Shown piece by piece: positions 59,567 to 64,000 of a stretch of 64,000 bases of DNA (positions within the stretch are counted from its first letter, which is position 1; each line of letters opens with the position of its first letter). The notes beneath the pieces are model-generated. The model did no database searches. It worked only from the letters and a program-made list of their open reading frames with translations, and had not been told where the DNA came from. This DNA comes from JASHPR01 sp963842355 (GTDB lineage: Bacteria; Actinomycetota; Actinomycetes; Streptosporangiales; Streptosporangiaceae). Made by a program: the position numbers and the translations under genes. Where the stretch lies: assembly GCA_963842355.1 (NCBI GenBank), contig CAWJGC010000008.1, forward strand, positions 248,001 to 312,000, written 5' to 3'.

Positions 59567-60373
59567 GTGCGCCAGATCTTCCCGGCCGACGCGGCCGCGC
59601 GCGAGATCGGCCCGGCCGCGCGCGGCGAGACCGGGCCGGCTGCCCGGTCCGCGGTCATGGCCCTGGCCGGCCTCTACGCGTATCCCGACGCGGGAGCGCT
59701 CGCCGCGCCGTGGCTACGGGCGAACATGGTCGTCAGCGTGGACGGCGCGGCCTCGCTGGCCGGCCGTTCCGGGGGACTGTCCGGGCCCGCCGACCGCCTG
59801 GTGTTCTCCGTGCTGCGCAGCCTCGCCGACGTCATCCTGGTCGGGGCGAGCACGGCCCGGGTGGAGGGATACCGCCTGGCCGCCGAGCGGAACATCTGGG
59901 CAGCGCTGCGGGACGGGCGGCCGCCCACGCCGCCGATCGCGGTCGTGACCAGGGAACTCAGCCTGGACCCCGACAGCCCGCTGCTGGCGAACGCGCCCGC
60001 GGGGGCCCGGACGATCATCCTCACCACCGCGGCCGCCCCGGCCGCCCGGCGGGCCGCCGCGGCCAGGCACGCCGACGTGGTGGTGGCCGGGCCGGATCGT
60101 CTTACGCCGGCCGCGATCATCGCCGCCCTGGCCGAGCGCGGCTTCCGGCGGCTGCTCACCGAGGGCGGTCCGAGCCTGCTTACCCAGATCAACTCCGCCG
60201 GGCTGCTCGACGATCTCTGCCTGACCATCAGCCCGGTGCTCGAGGGAGGCCAGGCGGGCCGGATCGTCACGCCGGACGAGGGCGAGCGGCGGGGGGCCGT
60301 GACCGGCCTGCGCCTGGCTCACGTGCTCGAGGACCACGGGTATCTGCTGTGCCGGTACCAGCGAGACCAGTAG
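59567..60373 (+). CDS. RibD-like pyrimidine reductase family protein
   Basis: A 268-residue dihydrofolate-reductase-fold protein resembling the C-terminal reductase domain of RibD. Motifs: WLRANMVVSVDGAASLAGRS, VFSVLRSLADVILVGASTAR, FRRLLTEGGPSLLTQI and LTISPVLEGG. It lacks the deaminase domain. Family members reduce riboflavin intermediates or related pyrimidines; here it stands alone and its substrate is unclear. GTG 59567 has no strong ribosome-binding site. The 116-bp gap before it holds nothing recognisable. Confidence 0.85.
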   Translation: MRQIFPADAAAREIGPAARGETGPAARSAVMALAGLYAYPDAGALAAPWLRANMVVSVDGAASLAGRSGGLSGPADRLVFSVLRSLADVILVGASTARVEGYRLAAERNIWAALRDGRPPTPPIAVVTRELSLDPDSPLLANAPAGARTIILTTAAAPAARRAAAARHADVVVAGPDRLTPAAIIAALAERGFRRLLTEGGPSLLTQINSAGLLDDLCLTISPVLEGGQAGRIVTPDEGERRGAVTGLRLAHVLEDHGYLLCRYQRDQ

Positions 60374-60389
60374 CGAAACGGAGCGGCGA

Positions 60390-61811
60390 ATGCCACTGCA
60401 CAAGAAGGTCGACGACGCGAGCGCGGACGCCGAGCTGGAGATCAACCCCGTGTACGTCCGCGAGGGCCGGTTCAGCGTCCCGCGCAACCGGCTGCCGGAG
60501 CACGGCATGCTGCCCGATACCGCGCTCCAGGCGGTGCGGGACGAACTGATCCTGGACGGCAACGCCCGGCTCAACCTGGCCACGTTCGTGACCACGTGGA
60601 TGGAGCCGCAGGCGCGGCAGCTGATGGCCGAGTGCTTCGACAAGAACATGATCGACAAGGATGAGTACCCGCAGACGGCCGAGCTCGAGCGGCGCTGCGT
60701 CAACATACTGGCCGACCTCTGGCACGCGCCCGCGGCCGAGGCCGACGCGACGGCCGCCGGCTGCTCGACCACCGGGTCCAGCGAGGCCTGCATGCTCGGC
60801 GGAATGGCGCTGTTGTGGCGCTGGCGTGCACGCCGCAGAGCGGCCGGCGCGAGCGTCGCGGCGCCGAACCTGGTGATGGGCACGAACGTGCAGGTCTGCT
60901 GGGAGAAGTTCTGCCGTTACTGGCAGGTCGAGCCGCGACAGGCGCCGATGGCGCCCGGACGACTGCACCTGACCGGCCCCGAGGCGGCCGTGCGGTGCGA
61001 CGAGAACACCATCGGAGTGGTCGCGGTCATGGGGTCCACGATGGACGGCAGCTACGAGCCGGTGCTGCAGATCAGCGAGGATCTGGACCAGCTGCAGGCC
61101 GCGCGCGGCCACGACGTCCCGATCCACGTCGACGGCGCGTCGGGCGGGTTCGTCGCGCCCTTCCTGCACCAGGACCTGGAGTGGGATTTCCGGGTGCCCA
61201 GGGTCGCCTCGATCAACGCCTCAGGTCACAAGTACGGCCTGGTCTACCCGGGCGTCGGCTGGGTGGTGTGGCGCGACCTGGCGGCACTGCCCGAGGATCT
61301 GGTGTTCCGGGTCAACTACCTGGGCGGCGACATGCCCACGTTCGCGCTGAACTTCTCGCGCCCCGGCGGGCAGGTGGCCGCGCAGTACTACAACTTCCTC
61401 AGGCTCGGCTTCGAGGGGTTCCGGAACGTCCAGCAGGCGTGCCAGGACGTGGCCAGGTACCTGTCGGCCGAGATCGCCGCGATGGGGCCGTTCGAGCTGT
61501 TCTCCGACGGCAGCGAACTGCCGGTGTTCGCGTTCGGGCTGCGCGACCCGGCCGCCGCCGGCTACACGGTGTTCGACCTGTCCGAGCGGCTGCGGCTGCG
61601 GGGCTGGCTGGTGCCGGCCTATACCTTCCCCGCAGACCTGCAGGACACCGCCGTGCTCCGGATCGTGGTCCGGAACGGGCTCAGCAAGGACCTGGCCGAC
61701 TGCCTGCTTGACGATCTCCGGGTGCAGGTACAGGTGCTGTCGTCGAGCCCGCAGCCGCCCACCCCACTGCTGCCGGGACCGGTCAAGACCCGCGGGGGCT
61801 TCGCGCACTGA
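60390..61811 (+). CDS. gadB: Glutamate decarboxylase
   Basis: A 473-residue PLP enzyme converting glutamate to GABA, with proton consumption. The cofactor lysine lies in ASINASGHKYGLVYPGVGWV; HVDGASGGFVAPFLH, LNLATFVTTWMEP and GCSTTGSSEACMLGGMALLW match GadA/GadB. The long N-terminus (NPVYVREGRFSVPRNRLPEH) is also typical. No GABA antiporter is adjacent. ACGGAGCGGCGA precedes the ATG, 16 bp after the reductase gene. Confidence 0.95.
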   Translation: MPLHKKVDDASADAELEINPVYVREGRFSVPRNRLPEHGMLPDTALQAVRDELILDGNARLNLATFVTTWMEPQARQLMAECFDKNMIDKDEYPQTAELERRCVNILADLWHAPAAEADATAAGCSTTGSSEACMLGGMALLWRWRARRRAAGASVAAPNLVMGTNVQVCWEKFCRYWQVEPRQAPMAPGRLHLTGPEAAVRCDENTIGVVAVMGSTMDGSYEPVLQISEDLDQLQAARGHDVPIHVDGASGGFVAPFLHQDLEWDFRVPRVASINASGHKYGLVYPGVGWVVWRDLAALPEDLVFRVNYLGGDMPTFALNFSRPGGQVAAQYYNFLRLGFEGFRNVQQACQDVARYLSAEIAAMGPFELFSDGSELPVFAFGLRDPAAAGYTVFDLSERLRLRGWLVPAYTFPADLQDTAVLRIVVRNGLSKDLADCLLDDLRVQVQVLSSSPQPPTPLLPGPVKTRGGFAH

Positions 61812-61816
61812 GGAGT

Positions 61817-62152
61817 TCAGGCACCCCGGCGCCGGCGGTCCAGGGCCTCGGCGAGGATGGCGGCACCGTCGGTGTCGTTGCGGCGTTCCTTCACGTAGGC
61901 GAGGTGCGTCTTGTACGGCTCGGCGTGCGGGGGCGCCGGCGGATTCGACTGGTCCTGGCCCGCCGGGAATCCGCACCGCGGGCAGTCCCAGGTCTCCGGG
62001 ATCGCGGCGTCGCTGGCGAAGCTGGGGATGGTCTCGTGCCGGTTGCAGCACCAGAACGAGACTCGTACCCGCGGCGCGGCCTCGCCGCGCTCGGCCTCGC
62101 CCATCGGACCCGCGCCGACCCGGCTGCCGCGGATGGCGTTGCCACTGCTCAC
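61817..62152 (-). CDS. rbpA: RNA polymerase-binding protein RbpA
   Basis: A 111-residue RbpA, an actinobacterial activator of RNA polymerase carrying the housekeeping sigma factor. Recognised by MSSGNAIRGSRVGAGPMGEA at the start, VSFWCCNRHETIPSFASDA with the first cysteines, TWDCPRCGFPAGQD with the second CxxC, and KTHLAYVKERRN at the end. GTG 62152 is the start, with AGGGG upstream. It converges on gadB with only 5 bp between the stops. Confidence 0.96.
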   Translation of the reverse strand: MSSGNAIRGSRVGAGPMGEAERGEAAPRVRVSFWCCNRHETIPSFASDAAIPETWDCPRCGFPAGQDQSNPPAPPHAEPYKTHLAYVKERRNDTDGAAILAEALDRRRRGA

Positions 62153-62225
62153 TGCTCACCCCTTGCCTGATGACCGCTGAATTCTGGCGTGCGTGATGAG
62201 ATTGTCGGCCTGACCGCCTCCGCTG

Positions 62226-62456
62226 TCAGCGATTCAGCACCAAGCCGAGCCCGACGATGCAGATGAACCACAGGACCCCGGTGAAAATCGTGATCCGGTC
62301 CAGGTTCCGCTCAACCACCGACGATGATCCGAGAGTCGACGAGACTCCGCCGCCGAACAGGTCGGAAAGCCCGCCGCCTTTGCCCTTGTGCAGCAGCACG
62401 AGCAATATCATCAGCAGGCTGGTGATGATCAGGACGATCGATAGTGCGATGGTCAC
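62226..62456 (-). CDS. secG: Preprotein translocase subunit SecG
   Basis: A 76-residue SecG with two hydrophobic helices (LSIVLIITSLLMILLVLLHK and ITIFTGVLWFICIVGLGLVL) separated by a cytoplasmic loop with KGGGLSDLFGGG, the family signature. It lies downstream of tpiA, the usual actinobacterial order. Confidence 0.95.
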   Translation of the reverse strand: MTIALSIVLIITSLLMILLVLLHKGKGGGLSDLFGGGVSSTLGSSSVVERNLDRITIFTGVLWFICIVGLGLVLNR

Positions 62457-62486
62457 TGCTGCTTCTCGTCCCCTCCGGGCGGCCGC

Positions 62487-63284
62487 TCAGGTGCCGGCGC
62501 TCAGCTCACGATACCGGCAGATCCTGACGAATTCCCCGGCATCGAGACTGGCCCCGCCCACCAGGCCGCCGTCGATGTCCGGCTGCGCCATGATCGCAGC
62601 CATATTGTCAGACTTCACCGACCCGCCATAAAGGATACGCGCACTGGCCGCCACTTCGTCCCCGTGAACGGCCGAAACCCGCCCGCGGATCGCGGCACAG
62701 CACTGTTGCGCATCCTCGGGCGTGGCCACCTCACCGGTGCCGATGGCCCAGACCGGCTCGTACGCGACCACCAGCCCCGCCACCTGCTCGTCCGGGACGC
62801 CGGCCAGGCCGCCGTCCAGCTGGGCCAGCGTGTGGTTGACGTGGTCACCAGCCCGGCGTACCTCCAGCGGCTCGCCGACGCAGAGGATGGGCGTGATGCC
62901 GGACCGCAGCGCCGCCTTCATCTTGGCGTTCACCAGAGCGTCGTCCTCGCCGTGGTACCGCCGCCGCTCCGAGTGCCCGGCCAGGACGTAGCCGCAGCCC
63001 AGCTTGGCCAGCATCCGCCCGGATACCTCACCGGTGTAGGCGCCGTCATCGTGGGCCGAGATGTCCTGGGCGCCGTAGGCCAGCCGCAGCTTGTCGCCCT
63101 CGATCAGGGTCTGCACGCTGCGCAGCGCGGTGAACGGGGGCAGCACGGCCACGTCGGCGGCGTCGAAGTCCGGCCCGGTCAGCATGAACGCCAGCTTCTG
63201 GGTCAGCGCCAGCGCCTCGAAGTGGGTGTTGTGCATCTTCCAGTTGCCTGCGATCAGCGGCTTCCTGGCCGGGGCCGGGCTCAT
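62487..63284 (-). CDS. tpiA: Triosephosphate isomerase
   Basis: A 265-residue TIM-barrel enzyme. Catalytic residues are visible: Lys in GNWKMH, His in YVLAGHSERRRYHGE, Glu in VVAYEPVWAIGTGE; the phosphate loop is ILYGGSVKSDN. ATG 63284 overlaps the pgk stop (ATGA, 63281-63284). Confidence 0.97.
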   Translation of the reverse strand: MSPAPARKPLIAGNWKMHNTHFEALALTQKLAFMLTGPDFDAADVAVLPPFTALRSVQTLIEGDKLRLAYGAQDISAHDDGAYTGEVSGRMLAKLGCGYVLAGHSERRRYHGEDDALVNAKMKAALRSGITPILCVGEPLEVRRAGDHVNHTLAQLDGGLAGVPDEQVAGLVVAYEPVWAIGTGEVATPEDAQQCCAAIRGRVSAVHGDEVAASARILYGGSVKSDNMAAIMAQPDIDGGLVGGASLDAGEFVRICRYRELSAGT

Positions 63285-64000
63285 CCCGCCGCTCCGCTCG
63301 CCGACGCGGCCCGGTCTGGGGTTATCTGCCCGCCCGCGCCACCCTGCCCGGCGTCGTCCAGGGCCGCGAGCCCGGGCAGCGGCCGGCCTTCGAGGTACTC
63401 GAGACTGGCCCCGCCGCCGGTGGAGATGTGCGTGAACGAGCCCTCGGGGAAGCCGAGGATCCGGACCGCCGCGGCCGAGTCGCCCCCGCCGACGACCGTC
63501 AGCCCCGTCACGCGGCTGATCGCCTCGGCCACCGCGCGCGTGCCCGCCGCGAACGCGGGGAACTCGAACACCCCGACGGGGCCGTTCCAGAACACGGTCT
63601 TCGCGTCGGCGAGCTTTTCCGCGAACAGCGCCCGGGTCGCCGGGCCCATGTCCATGCTCTCGCGGTCGGCCGGAAACGAGCCCACCGGCACGACGTCATG
63701 CTCGGCGTCGGGAGCGTAGCGGGTGGCGGCCACCAGGTCGACCGGCAGCACCACCTCCACGCCGCGCCGGGCGGCCTCGTCGAGCACGGCGGACACCTGC
63801 GGGATCTGGTCGGCTTCCAGCAGCGACCGGCCGACCTCGTGCCCTTGCGCCTTCAGGAACGTGTAGGACATCCCGCCCCCGATCAGCAGCCGGTCCACCT
63901 GGCCCAGCACGTTGGCGATCATGCCGAGCTTGTCCGACGGCTTCGCGCCGCCGAGCACCATGACGTAGGGTCGCTCGGGGCTCTCGGTGAGCTGGCGCAG
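63281..64000 (-). CDS. pgk: Phosphoglycerate kinase, C-terminal part (runs off the window)
   Basis: 240 codons of the C-terminal half, open to the window edge. Segments include VMVLGGAKPSDKLGMIANVL, LLIGGGMSYTFLKAQGHEVG, TVFWNGPVGVFEFPAFAAGT, VVGGGDSAAAV and THISTGGGASLEYLEG, covering the nucleotide-binding domain. The last about 20 residues after the conserved end are an Ala/Gly-rich extension. It forms an operon with tpiA. Confidence 0.96.
   Translation of the reverse strand: MRQLTESPERPYVMVLGGAKPSDKLGMIANVLGQVDRLLIGGGMSYTFLKAQGHEVGRSLLEADQIPQVSAVLDEAARRGVEVVLPVDLVAATRYAPDAEHDVVPVGSFPADRESMDMGPATRALFAEKLADAKTVFWNGPVGVFEFPAFAAGTRAVAEAISRVTGLTVVGGGDSAAAVRILGFPEGSFTHISTGGGASLEYLEGRPLPGLAALDDAGQGGAGGQITPDRAASASGAAG

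Noticed and set aside
1..64000. tRNA and rRNA genes
   Set aside because: I looked for T-loop and anticodon-arm patterns and for rRNA cores and saw none; a covariance-model scan would settle it.

Overview
The window is very GC-rich DNA with many GTG starts, 4-bp ATGA/GTGA gene overlaps, TANNNT -10 boxes directly before starts, and actinobacterial marker genes (WhiB, Lsr2, RbpA, OpcA, SufR-type regulator). It comes from an actinomycete chromosome, probably of the Streptosporangiales/Streptomycetales kind; the species cannot be told from sequence alone. The backbone sufR-B-D-Rieske-C-S-U-T ... ABC pair-ctaA ... tkt-tal-zwf-opcA-pgl ... rbpA ... secG-tpiA-pgk is a gene order I recall from many actinomycetes. 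Accessory blocks interrupt it.

Layout. 1-2.75 kb (-): a two-gene ABC exporter, the upstream gene frameshifted. 2.8-3.0 kb: a 45-codon remnant of a peptide-ABC ATPase, then a MetE-like methyltransferase (+). 4.2-10.9 kb (-): the complete SUF Fe-S assembly operon, almost every junction translationally coupled. 11.0-13.2 kb (+): SCO6745-family protein and a cytochrome P450. 13.2-16.6 kb: a lower-GC island of two convergent genes, a membrane-anchored protein with a maltose-binding-protein-like domain and an amylo-1,6-glucosidase-like enzyme. 16.7-22.6 kb (-): a complete dipeptide-type ABC importer. 22.8-29.8 kb: a GntR regulator divergent from permease, glutamine-synthetase-like ligase, aldehyde dehydrogenase, SDR and gamma-glutamyl hydrolase, which together look like a gamma-glutamylation route for an amine or amino alcohol. 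29.8-31.2 kb (-): a DUF222/HNH protein. 31.4-36.2 kb (+): ABC-2 exporter pair, EamA-type exporter, heme A synthase CtaA, kinase-like P-loop protein. 36.5-40.4 kb (+): a TPP riboswitch followed by a second peptide-type ABC importer. 40.5-47.2 kb (+): pentose phosphate genes. 47.3-51.3 kb: acetate transporter preceded by a small ORF, MscS channel, Lsr2, a repeat-rich hypothetical, WhiB, a 41-aa Cys-rich protein. 51.5-55.4 kb (+): sulfur assimilation, with leader peptide, sulfite reductase, zinc-ribbon peptide, CysH and sirohydrochlorin chelatase. 55.6-61.8 kb (+): AidB-like dehydrogenase, GlgX, RibD-like reductase, glutamate decarboxylase. 61.8-64.0 kb (-): RbpA, SecG, TpiA, partial Pgk.

Main points to look at: the MalE-like membrane protein/debranching enzyme island; the TPP riboswitch on a peptide-type importer; the amino-alcohol-like gamma-glutamyl cluster; a dispersed GC-rich hairpin element present in two intergenic regions and in frame inside cysH; and a leader peptide before sulfite reductase. 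Four genes (ABC exporter, sufC, an importer permease, cysH) need a one-frame correction to match their families, and pgl lacks a normal start codon. Several or all of these may be assembly errors, so the frame breaks should be read with caution.
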